From Acrocarpospora corrugata (GTDB lineage Bacteria > Actinomycetota > Actinomycetes > Streptosporangiales > Streptosporangiaceae): a stretch of DNA of 64,000 nt. The notes under the pieces were generated by a model. That model was given only the letters and a program-made list of their open reading frames with translations. It made no database searches and had not been told where the DNA came from. Of this stretch, positions 34,820-42,653 are shown piece by piece (the stretch's first letter is position 1; each line of letters begins with the position of its first letter). The position numbers and the translations under genes are program-made. The DNA is taken from contig NZ_BLAD01000049.1 of assembly GCF_009687845.1 (NCBI RefSeq), positions 1 to 64,000 of the forward strand, given 5' to 3'.

Positions 34820-35689
34820 TCATCCGATCCGCTGGTCCAGGCCCCACCGCTGACGCAGGGCGCTGTCCGCCACCCCGAACAGCACGTCCACCAGCACCCC
34901 GATGACCAGAATCACGATCATCGTGGCCAGCAGCCGGGCCGAATCGGCCAGTTCACGCGCGTAGTGCAGCTGCTCGCCCAGCGACGGCTGGTTGGCGATG
35001 ATCACCAGGATCTCGCCGGCCATCAGGGAACGCCAGGCGAACGCCCAGCCCTGCTTCAGCCCCGCCAGGAACGAAGGCAGCGAGGCCGGCAGGATCAGGT
35101 GCCGGTAGAGGGCGACCCGGCGCAGGCCGAGCACGTGCCCGGCGCGCAGCAGGATCGGCGGGGTGTAGTCGACGCCGGTGATCAGGCCGTTCGCGATGGA
35201 CGGCGCGGCGCCCAGCACGACCACGAAGGTGATCGCGCTCTCGTTCAGGCCGAACAGCAGGATGGCCAGCGGGAACCAGGCGATCGACGGCATCGTCTGG
35301 AGGCCGGTGATCAGCGAGCCGAACGCGGCCCGGAGCAGCCGGACCCGGGACACCGCGGCCCCGACCACCACGCCGGCCAGGATGGCCAGCGCGAATCCGG
35401 TGATGCCCCGGCGCATCGTGGTCGCGATGGCGTGCCAGAACTCGGCCGTGCCGAGCCGGTCGGCCAGCTCGCCGAGTGCGGTGAACGGGCCGGCGAAGAC
35501 GTACTCCGGCCAGAAGCCCGCGATCACCACGCCTTCCCAGATGGCCAGCACGATGCCGACCGCGATCAGCATCGGCCAGATCCGGCCCCACAGCAGGGCC
35601 GGCACGCCGCGCTTGCGCTTGACCTGGATCTCCAGCGCGTCGAGACCGGCGATCTGCTCGTTCAGCCGGTTGGGCGCGTCAACGGCCAT
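34820..35689 (-). CDS. ssuC: ABC transporter permease, sulfonate/nitrate type
   Basis: A 289-aa permease with about six transmembrane helices and the EAA-type motif GLRRVALYRHLILPASLPSFLAGLKQGWAFAW. The N terminus has a cytoplasmic extension, then IWPMLIAVGIVLAIWEGVVIAG. It closely resembles SsuC/TauC/NrtB. Its start overlaps the ATPase gene by 11 nt. Imports aliphatic sulfonates, taurine or nitrate; sulfonate is preferred because of the cysteine-free Rrf2 partner. Confidence 0.88.
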   Translation of the reverse strand: MAVDAPNRLNEQIAGLDALEIQVKRKRGVPALLWGRIWPMLIAVGIVLAIWEGVVIAGFWPEYVFAGPFTALGELADRLGTAEFWHAIATTMRRGITGFALAILAGVVVGAAVSRVRLLRAAFGSLITGLQTMPSIAWFPLAILLFGLNESAITFVVVLGAAPSIANGLITGVDYTPPILLRAGHVLGLRRVALYRHLILPASLPSFLAGLKQGWAFAWRSLMAGEILVIIANQPSLGEQLHYARELADSARLLATMIVILVIGVLVDVLFGVADSALRQRWGLDQRIG

Positions 35690-36470
35690 GGCGGCGCACC
35701 TCCTCCTTGAGCCGCTCGGTGATGACGCCCGCGAGCTCGGCCACGTCCGCCGATTCGGTACGGCGCGGGCGCGGCAGCCGCACCGGATAGTCCTCGATGA
35801 CCTGGCCGGGGCGGCTGGACAGCAGCACCACCCGATCCCCGAGCCGGACGGCCTCGCGGACGTTGTGGGTGACGAACAGGACGGCCAGGTTGCGCTCCCG
35901 CCAGATCCGCTCCAGCTCGTCGTGGAGCAGGTCGCGGGTCATCGCGTCGAGCGCGCCGAACGGCTCGTCCATCAGCAGCAGGTCGGCCTCCTGGGCGAGG
36001 GCGCGGGCCAGTGAGACGCGCTGGCGCATGCCGCCGGAGAGTTCGTGCGGGCGCTTCTTGGCGAAGCCGCCCAGGTGGACCACGTCCAGGAGTTCGGCGG
36101 CCCTGGCGCGCCTGGCCGTACGGTCCAGGCCCTGGACCCGCAGCGCGAGTTCGACGTTGCCCGCGACGGTCAGCCACGGGAATAACGCGGGCTCCTGGAA
36201 CATCATCGCGATCTTGCGGTCGCCGGTGTCGATCGAGCCCGTGGTCGGGCGGTCCAGGCCGGCGACGAGGTTGAGCAGGGTGCTCTTGCCGCAGCCGGAC
36301 GCGCCCAGCAGACAGACGAACTCGCCCTGCGCCGCGTCGAGGGAGACCTTGTCGAGGGCGAGCAGGCTGCTGGCGCCCCGGCCGTACACCTTGGAGACGG
36401 CGTCCAGCCGGACGGCGGGCCGCTGGCCCTCCGTCCGGCCGGAACCGAGCTCCTGAGTAGGAGCGGTCAC
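35679..36470 (-). CDS. ssuB: ABC transporter ATP-binding protein, sulfonate/nitrate type
   Basis: A 263-aa ATPase with Walker A LLGASGCGKSTLLNLVAGLDRP, signature LSGGMRQRVSLARALAQEADLLLMDEPFGALDA (with Walker B) and the H-loop FVTHNVREAVRLGDRVVLLSSRPG. This is typical of SsuB/TauB/NrtD. Overlaps with the binding-protein gene (4 nt) and permease gene (11 nt) indicate coupled translation. Confidence 0.92.
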   Translation of the reverse strand: MTAPTQELGSGRTEGQRPAVRLDAVSKVYGRGASSLLALDKVSLDAAQGEFVCLLGASGCGKSTLLNLVAGLDRPTTGSIDTGDRKIAMMFQEPALFPWLTVAGNVELALRVQGLDRTARRARAAELLDVVHLGGFAKKRPHELSGGMRQRVSLARALAQEADLLLMDEPFGALDAMTRDLLHDELERIWRERNLAVLFVTHNVREAVRLGDRVVLLSSRPGQVIEDYPVRLPRPRRTESADVAELAGVITERLKEEVRRHGR

Positions 36471-37546
36471 TTGTCGGTCACCGCCGTCTCTCCCTTCGCC
36501 GCCAGAATCTGGTTGAGCACGGTGAGGTCGTAGATCCCGTTCAGGTCGACCGGCTGGAGCAGGCCCACCTTGATGGCGTGGTCGGCGCTGCCGATCAGGG
36601 AGGAGGCGACCGGGTCGTTGGTGAACTCGATGTTCTTGAACGCGGCGTCCAGCACCTCGGGCTTGAGCGGCTTGCCGGTGAGGGACTCCAGCTGCTTGTT
36701 CACCGCGGCCGCGGCGCCCGCCGGGTCGGACTTGATGAACGCGGTCGACTCGACGTGGCCTTCGATCAGCTTCTGCACCAGGTCAGGGTGCTCCTTCGCC
36801 CATTCCTGGCGGACGATCAAGTGTGTGATCACGAACTGCTTGTTCGGCCACAGGTCCCGCTCGTCGATGAGGATCTTGCCGCCGCTCTCCTGGATCAGCC
36901 GGCTGGCGAACGGCTCGGGCACCCAGGCGCCGTCGATGTCGCCGGTGGCGAAGGTCTGCAGGGTCAGCGAGTTCTCCTGCGGCACGATCGACACCTCACC
37001 GCCGCCCTTGGTGTCGGTCTTGATGCCCTTCTCGTCGAGGTAGTAGCGGAGCGCGACGTCCTGGGTGTTGCCCAGCTGCGGCGTCGCGACCTTCTTGCCC
37101 TTGAGGTCCTCGATCGAGTTGATCTCCGGCTTCACCACCAGGTAGACCCCGCCGGACGCGGCGCCCGCCACGATCTTGATGGCCTGGCCCTTGGACTTCT
37201 CCCAGGCGTTGATCGCCGGGTTGGGCCCGATGTAGGTCGCGTCGATCGCGCCGGAGAAGACCGCCTCGATCGCCGCGGGACCCGCGTTGAAGGTGCTGGT
37301 CTTCAGCGTGACGCCGCTGCCCAGCGCCTCGGTGAAGAGCCCCTTCTCGACCCCCACCAGCGCGGTCGAGTGCGTGATGTTCGGAAAGAATCCGAGCCGC
37401 ACCTCCCCTGTCGCCGCGGCCGGAGCGGCACTCCCGCCGGCCGACGTATCAGCGGAGCCCCCGCCCCCGCCGCAGGCAGCCGCGAGCGCGGTAACCGCCA
37501 CCGCGACCAACGCGGCCGCTACTCCGCGAACCCTGCGAGCATCCAT
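36467..37546 (-). CDS. ssuA: ABC transporter substrate-binding lipoprotein, sulfonate/nitrate type
   Basis: A 359-aa lipoprotein: basic N terminus, hydrophobic stretch and lipobox LAAAC (C25). The mature part has LGFFPNITHSTALVGVEKGLF, YIGPNPAINAWEKSKGQAIKIVAGAASGGVYLVVKP and VATPQLGNTQDVALRYYL, typical of SsuA/TauA/NrtA (PF09084/PF13379). First gene of the ssuA-ssuB-ssuC-rrf2 operon. The ATG at 37546 has GGGAGAAG upstream. A palindromic site lies 17-33 nt upstream of the start, compatible with Rrf2 binding. Confidence 0.88.
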   Translation of the reverse strand: MDARRVRGVAAALVAVAVTALAAACGGGGGSADTSAGGSAAPAAATGEVRLGFFPNITHSTALVGVEKGLFTEALGSGVTLKTSTFNAGPAAIEAVFSGAIDATYIGPNPAINAWEKSKGQAIKIVAGAASGGVYLVVKPEINSIEDLKGKKVATPQLGNTQDVALRYYLDEKGIKTDTKGGGEVSIVPQENSLTLQTFATGDIDGAWVPEPFASRLIQESGGKILIDERDLWPNKQFVITHLIVRQEWAKEHPDLVQKLIEGHVESTAFIKSDPAGAAAAVNKQLESLTGKPLKPEVLDAAFKNIEFTNDPVASSLIGSADHAIKVGLLQPVDLNGIYDLTVLNQILAAKGETAVTDK

Positions 37547-37562
37547 GTGCTTCTCCCTGATT

Positions 37563-37579
37563 CCTACTAAATAAGTCGG
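37563..37579. promoter_or_regulatory. Candidate Rrf2/CymR-type operator before ssuA
   Basis: The CCTACT (37563-37568) and AGTCGG (37574-37579) arms are separated by 5 nt and match at five of six positions. The site lies just upstream of the ssuA start (minus strand). Confidence 0.45.
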
Positions 37580-37752
37580 GTTATCAGTATTTAAGGCGAT
37601 GGCCTGATTTCCGTCAAGTCCGGTAGGGATTCCTGGCTTTCTGGTGATACCGCGATCGGTCGACTACCTTGCGTAGCGTTGCAGGGTGAGTGTTCTCGAA
37701 AGGTTGCCTCTTTAGGCTGGCGGTATGTCGGGTGAGCAGGAGGTGAGGGCAC

Positions 37753-38355
37753 ATGAGCGTCGTGTACGACGATCGGGATCACTCCTACAACCACGGGCCT
37801 TACACGATCGCCGACCTTGATCAGATGCCGCGGGTCGCGCGATACGAACTCGTCGGCGGATGGATCCTGGCGTCCCCCTGGCCCAGCATCCGCCATGACC
37901 ACGTGGTCCGCGCCCTCCGTTCGCTGCTGGAACGGGCGATCGCCGTCACCGGCGCCGACCTCTACGTCAACGGGCCGCTCGACGTGTTCACCTTCGCGGG
38001 AATCCGGGTCCCCGACATCGGCGTCGTCGACGGCGCCGCCGCCCGGCTCTCCCTCCAGCGGGACGAGCGCGCGCACCAGGGCCTGGACGTCCGGCTGGTG
38101 GTGGAGGTCATCTCCCGCGACAGCGGGAGCGAGCGCACCGACCGGTACGAGAAGCCCAACGAGTACGCCGCCACCGGCATCGCGCACTACTGGATCGTGG
38201 ACCTGGAGCCCAAGGTCAACATCACGCTCTACAGCCTCGCCCCCGGTTACGGCGTCTACCGCCGGGTGGATCGGGTGTTCGCCGGGACCGTGCTGACGGT
38301 CGACGACCCCCTGCCGATCGAGTTCGACCCGGCGATCCTGCTCGACCTGGGCTGA
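37753..38355 (+). CDS. Uma2-family (DUF820) putative endonuclease
   Basis: A 200-aa protein of the Uma2 family with a PD-(D/E)xK nuclease fold. It shows YELVGGWILASPWPSIRHDHVV near the N terminus, RVPDIGVVDG (Asp), LVVEVISRDSGSERTDRYEKPNEYAATGIAHYWIVDLEP with the conserved Glu, Lys and trailing motif. Members are widespread in actinomycetes and of unclear role. It runs divergently from the ssuA operon and ends 1 nt before the convergent LCP gene stop. Confidence 0.9.
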   Translation: MSVVYDDRDHSYNHGPYTIADLDQMPRVARYELVGGWILASPWPSIRHDHVVRALRSLLERAIAVTGADLYVNGPLDVFTFAGIRVPDIGVVDGAAARLSLQRDERAHQGLDVRLVVEVISRDSGSERTDRYEKPNEYAATGIAHYWIVDLEPKVNITLYSLAPGYGVYRRVDRVFAGTVLTVDDPLPIEFDPAILLDLG

Positions 38356-38356
38356 C

Positions 38357-39733
38357 TCACCCGCAGGCGGCGTCGAGGGAGACGGCGTCTGGGGGCTGGG
38401 TGAGGAGGGCTTCGCGGCGGGAGGGCATTTCGGGGTGGACGGGGGTGGTGATGGCCTCTTTGACCTTGGTGTGGATGAAGGTCCAGTCGGGGTTGGCGGT
38501 GCTGATCAGTGGGGGGACGAACTGGAGGCTTTGGATTTGGGCGAGTTTGACTTTGGTGGAGAGGTCGAGGAGGGCGGGGAGGAGGGTTTGCGGGATGTCG
38601 GTGGAGACGTAGCGTTTGGCTACGGTGGCGATCTGTTCGAAGCCGCGCAGGACGGTCATCGCGTCGGCCTGTTTGGCGACGGCGTTGAGCAGGCACTTCT
38701 GGCGGCCCATCCGGACGTAGTCGTCGCTGTCGGTGCGGGAGCGGCCGAACCAGAGGGCCTCCTCGCCGGTGAGGCGGCGGGTGCCGGCCTTGACCAGGCC
38801 CTCACGGTAGGTGCCGTAGACGATGTCCTCTTTCACGGTGACGGTGACGCCGCCGATGGCGTCGATCATCTGGGCGAAGCCCTTCATGTCGACCATCGCG
38901 TAGTAGTCGATGTCGAGACCGAGTATGTCGCCGACGGTGGCCTTCAGCAGGGTCTTGCCGCGCTGGCCGTCAGGGACGCCGGGGACCAGGGCGGGGTTGT
39001 CCTCGCCCCACTGGTAGACCTCGTTGAGCAGGCCGGGTGAGTCTCCGCCGCCGGTGAAACCGTCGGGAAAGGCGTCCCTGGCGGGGCCCTCGGGCATCGG
39101 CACGTGTTCCAGGTTGCGCGGCAGGCTGAACAGGACGGTCTGGCCGTTCCTGGTGTCGACGCTGGCCACGGTCATGCTGTCGGTGCGCGCGCCGGGGCGG
39201 TTCTTGGCGGCGTCGGCGCCGGCCAGCAGGATGTTGACCCGGGGCTTGGTGGCCAGGTACTCCACGTGCTCCCGGTCGCCGCCGGACGGGAAGACCGAGC
39301 TGCGGGGCGCGGCGAAGACGGTGGTCATCAGGTCGTGCGAGACGTAGGCGACCCGGCTGGCGTACGCCAGAGGGGCCATCACCACCAGGCACAGCGCGCC
39401 CACCAGCGCGCCACCGAACAGGCGGGGCCCGCCGGTCAGCGGCTGCGGCCGGACCAGCCGGTAGGACGCCATGATGACGAGCGCCCAGAACACGGCGACC
39501 ACCAGGGTGATCACGACGACGGCGCTGAGCCAGCCGGGCCGGACCAGCAGGGCGAGCGCGGTGGTGCGGAACGTGGTCGCCACGGCGATGCCGGACGCGA
39601 GCAGGGCCGTGTAGATCAGGGCGAGCGCCAGCCCGATCCTGGACCGGCCCACCCACAGATGCGCGAACCCCCAGAGCAGAGCGGAACTCAAGGTCAGCCC
39701 CAACGCCCGACCCAGGCTCCTGTTCTCGCGCAT
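38357..39733 (-). CDS. LytR-CpsA-Psr (LCP) family cell-wall ligase
   Basis: A 458-aa LCP protein with several N-terminal transmembrane segments (about 13-30, 37-57, 66-90, 110-130). The extracellular LCP domain has NILLAGADAAKNRPGARTDSMTVASVD (conserved Arg and Asp), VLFSLPRNLEHVP, LLNEVYQWGED, VDMKGFAQMIDAIGGVTVTV, and ALWFGRSRTDSDDYVRMGRQKCLL. LCP enzymes attach teichoic acid or arabinogalactan-type polymers to peptidoglycan. Start 39733 has GGGAG 7 nt upstream. It is adjacent to a second LCP gene in the same direction. Confidence 0.92.
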   Translation of the reverse strand: MRENRSLGRALGLTLSSALLWGFAHLWVGRSRIGLALALIYTALLASGIAVATTFRTTALALLVRPGWLSAVVVITLVVAVFWALVIMASYRLVRPQPLTGGPRLFGGALVGALCLVVMAPLAYASRVAYVSHDLMTTVFAAPRSSVFPSGGDREHVEYLATKPRVNILLAGADAAKNRPGARTDSMTVASVDTRNGQTVLFSLPRNLEHVPMPEGPARDAFPDGFTGGGDSPGLLNEVYQWGEDNPALVPGVPDGQRGKTLLKATVGDILGLDIDYYAMVDMKGFAQMIDAIGGVTVTVKEDIVYGTYREGLVKAGTRRLTGEEALWFGRSRTDSDDYVRMGRQKCLLNAVAKQADAMTVLRGFEQIATVAKRYVSTDIPQTLLPALLDLSTKVKLAQIQSLQFVPPLISTANPDWTFIHTKVKEAITTPVHPEMPSRREALLTQPPDAVSLDAACG

Positions 39734-39817
39734 GAACGCTCCCAGTCCGTTATGCCCCTCTATGCCCATCTAGCAGGGCTAGTAACAGGCTAGTTGGCTG
39801 GTCAGAGCTGGGGCCGA

Positions 39818-41185
39818 TCAGCCGCACGTGTCGTGGGTCGCGTCGAAGCTGTCGATGTCGTCCAGGGTCTTCGGCGGTTTGAGGCCCTCCCAGTCGGCGC
39901 CGACCACCAGCACCAGGCGCTCGGTCGTGCCGGCCTCGACCCGGAACGTCGTGGTCCGCTTGATTTCGCGGAACAGGCGGGGGGCCCGGGTCAGGCCGTT
40001 GGGGGTGTACTTGATGGTGGTCTTCGGCGCGTACGTGGGGGCCTGCTGGACGCGGACGATGTGGTAGCCGCGCTGTTCCAGGTTGGCGGCGGCGATCGTG
40101 CCGAGGTCGGCCCGGCCGGACGCGTTCTGGACGATGATGTGGATCTGGGACTTGGGGATCTTCTGCTCGCCGGTGGCCAGGTTGGCGGAGACCTGGTCCG
40201 AGGCGACCATCTTGAACAGGCGGTCGGCCTGCGGCTGCACCCATTCGACCCGGCCTGGGCTGGTCAGCGAGTAACGCCAGGGCGCGGTGACGAACCGGAT
40301 CTGGCCCGCGGTGATGCCCTGTGCGCTGACGGCCAGATCCTTCATGACGCCGACGGACAGTTGCGGGTCGGTGGTGATCGAGCGGGTGACCGCGTCCAGG
40401 AAGTCGAAGAGCAGGGCGGGGTCGGCCAGGGTCTCGCCGCTCATCGCCTTCTTGGCCATCGAGGCGAGGAACATCTGCTGGCGCTGGATCCGGCCGATGT
40501 CGGAGCCGTCGCCCAGGCTGTAGCGGGCCCGGACGTAGCCCAGGGACTGCTCGCCGCTGAGCAGGTGGCGGCCGGCGCTCAGGGTGAGCAGCGCCTTCCG
40601 GTCGGCGATGCCGGGTTCCGGCACGCAGATCGGGACGCCGCCGAGGGCGTTCACCATCTCCTTGAAACCGGTGAAGTCGACCTTCACGAAGTGGTCGATC
40701 CGGATGCCGGTGAGACCTTCGATGGTCTTCCAGGTGCAGACGATGCCGCCGGAGTTGAAGGATTCATTGATCATGCCGATGTGTTCGCGCTGGCCGGGGA
40801 AGCCCGCGCGGGCCGGGCAGCCGGGCAGCTGGACCAGCGAGTCCCGGGGGAAGCTGATCAGCAGCGCGCCGTCCCGTTTGGGGGAGACGTGGGCGAGGAT
40901 GATCGTGTCGGTGCGCTCGCCGCCGAACTTGCCGTAGCGGGCGTTCGCGCCGTCCCGCTTGTCGGAGCCGACGATCAGCACGTTCATCGCCTCGGTGGCG
41001 ATCTTCGTGGGGCGCGGGCCGAGCTCCTTCTGCGGGATCTGCTCGTGCGTCACGTTGCCGGTGAGCGTCACGACGCCGACGACCAGATAGGTGACCGCGC
41101 CCACCAGGACGCCGAGGAAACCGGCCAGGAACGCCCACAACCACGCCCGCCACTTCGGCACCGGGCGCACCCCGACAGCACTCAC
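39818..41185 (-). CDS. LCP family protein with C-terminal LytR_C domain
   Basis: A 455-aa LCP protein with one N-terminal transmembrane helix (15-42). The LCP domain contains MNVLIVGSDKRDGANARYGKFGGERTDTIILAHVSP (Arg/Asp motif), LISFPRDSLV, VKVDFTGFKEMVNALGGVPICVPEP and LGYVRARYSLGDGSDIGRIQRQQMFL. The C-terminal LytR_C domain includes IHIIVQNASGRADLGTIAAANLEQRGYHI. Transfers cell-wall polymers to peptidoglycan. The GTG start follows AGGAG at 8 nt. Together with the other LCP gene it forms a tandem pair. Confidence 0.92.
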   Translation of the reverse strand: MSAVGVRPVPKWRAWLWAFLAGFLGVLVGAVTYLVVGVVTLTGNVTHEQIPQKELGPRPTKIATEAMNVLIVGSDKRDGANARYGKFGGERTDTIILAHVSPKRDGALLISFPRDSLVQLPGCPARAGFPGQREHIGMINESFNSGGIVCTWKTIEGLTGIRIDHFVKVDFTGFKEMVNALGGVPICVPEPGIADRKALLTLSAGRHLLSGEQSLGYVRARYSLGDGSDIGRIQRQQMFLASMAKKAMSGETLADPALLFDFLDAVTRSITTDPQLSVGVMKDLAVSAQGITAGQIRFVTAPWRYSLTSPGRVEWVQPQADRLFKMVASDQVSANLATGEQKIPKSQIHIIVQNASGRADLGTIAAANLEQRGYHIVRVQQAPTYAPKTTIKYTPNGLTRAPRLFREIKRTTTFRVEAGTTERLVLVVGADWEGLKPPKTLDDIDSFDATHDTCG

Positions 41186-41309
41186 GTGCTCACTCCTGGA
41201 TGATCGCTATGGAAAACGGCGGTCAGTGTAGCGAGCCGGCCTGAACGTCAGATCGGAGCCACATGTCCACCACACCCTGAGACGCCGAAAATTCAGGAAA
41301 AGTTGTGAA

Positions 41310-42320
41310 CTATGCCGGGGGCGGGCCGGTGCTTCCCCGCGGGTTGAGCCGGGCGGCCTGGTCTTCCAGGGCGGCCACCTCGGTCCCGTCGATGAGCGCC
41401 AGCAGCAGCTGGGCGGCATGCGCCCCGTACGCCGGGATGTCACGGCTCAGCGCCGTCAGCGGCGGCCGCACCACCTGGGAGAGCGGCGAGTCGTCCCACG
41501 CCACGATGGACAGGTCGGCCGGCACGGTCAGCCGCATCTCCTGGGCCACCGAGAGCCCGGCCACCGCCATGATGTCGTTGTCGTACACGATCGCGGTGGG
41601 CCGGTGCGGCGCGGCCAGCAGGCGGCGGGTGGCCCGCGCCCCCTCCTCGCCGGTGTAGTCGGTGTGCACGGTCACGCACGATTCCAGCTCGGCCCCCGCC
41701 TCGCTGAAAGCCCGATCCCTTATCGCGGTGTGCACCAGTTTCGGCAGCCCGGCCACCCGCGCGATCCGCCGGTGCCCGAGCGCGGCCAGATACTGCACGG
41801 TCTCCCGTACGGCGGCCCCGTCGTCGGACCACACCGGCACCAGCGACCCAGACGCGGACGGATGCCCGACCACCACGGCCGGCATGCCCAGCGCCTCCAG
41901 CACCGGAATGCGCGGATCGTCCATGTGCAGGTCGACCACGATGGCCCCGTCGATCCGCCCCTCGCCCCACCAGCGGTGGTAGACCGCCATCTCGGCCTCG
42001 TGGTCCCGGACCACCTGCAGCATCAGCGCGCAGGACCGCGCCGACAGCTCCCCCTCCAGCCCGCTGATCAACTCCATGAAGAACGGTTCCATGCCGAGGA
42101 TCCGGGCCGGGCGGCACAGCGCGAGGCCGATGGCGTTGGCGCGCGCGCCGTTGAGCGCCCGCGCGGCGCTGTTCGGCCGCCAGCCGATCTCCTCGGCGAT
42201 GGCCAGGATCCGGGCCCGGGTGCTTTCCGATACCCCGGGCTGTCCGTTAAGCGCATAAGAAACCGCGCCCTTCGACACGCCCGCCTGCCGCGCGATGTCC
42301 GCGATGGTCGGTCTTCTCAC
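41310..42320 (-). CDS. LacI-family transcriptional regulator of the mannan locus
   Basis: A 336-aa LacI/GalR protein. The HTH TIADIARQAGVSKGAVSYALNGQPGVSESTRARILAIAEEIGWRPNSAARALNG (5-58) is followed by a sugar-binding core with FMELISGLEGELSARSCALMLQVV and YDNDIMAVAGLSVAQEMRLTVPADLSIVAWDDSPLSQVVRPPLTAL. It is divergent from the mannan-utilisation operon across 333 bp that hold a CebR-type box, so it is the likely repressor. The GTG at 42320 has AAGGTGG upstream. Confidence 0.93.
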   Translation of the reverse strand: MRRPTIADIARQAGVSKGAVSYALNGQPGVSESTRARILAIAEEIGWRPNSAARALNGARANAIGLALCRPARILGMEPFFMELISGLEGELSARSCALMLQVVRDHEAEMAVYHRWWGEGRIDGAIVVDLHMDDPRIPVLEALGMPAVVVGHPSASGSLVPVWSDDGAAVRETVQYLAALGHRRIARVAGLPKLVHTAIRDRAFSEAGAELESCVTVHTDYTGEEGARATRRLLAAPHRPTAIVYDNDIMAVAGLSVAQEMRLTVPADLSIVAWDDSPLSQVVRPPLTALSRDIPAYGAHAAQLLLALIDGTEVAALEDQAARLNPRGSTGPPPA

Positions 42321-42430
42321 TGTCCACCTTGACGTTCACTGAACCGGTCTAGTCCCCCTTGGACAGGGCACACCTTACTACGTCGCCTTCGGGAAATGTC
42401 TCGGTGCCATCACACCTCATAACACCCCTA

Positions 42431-42460
42431 TTGACACCCCCGACATGCAGATTTTACGGT
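42431..42460 (+). promoter_or_regulatory. Candidate promoter of the mannan operon
   Basis: TTGACA (42431-42436) and TACGGT (42455-42460) are separated by 18 nt, a near-consensus principal-sigma promoter. The predicted transcript has a leader of about 185 nt that contains the operator. Confidence 0.5.
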
Positions 42461-42552
42461 CACGGTACTTATCCGGTTCAGCCACCCGTACGACGGGAAG
42501 GGAGTCGAGACGCGGCGGCTGTTCGGAGCCGGGAGCGTGCTGCTTGCATACG

Positions 42553-42566
42553 TGGGAGCGCTCCCA
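42553..42566. promoter_or_regulatory. CebR/CelR-type operator TGGGAGCGCTCCCA
   Basis: A perfect 14-bp palindrome identical to the CebR/CelR box that governs cellulose utilisation in Streptomyces and Thermobifida; it extends to 16 bp (GTGGGAGCGCTCCCAC). Located 88 nt before the binding-protein start codon and next to a LacI gene. Confidence 0.85.
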
Positions 42567-42653
42567 CAGTGCTGTCCAGATCCATCGGGGATTAGGCCTG
42601 CTGATGTACGGACCTCCACGCGGTCTGACCCGCGAGGAGGAAGGAGACAAACG

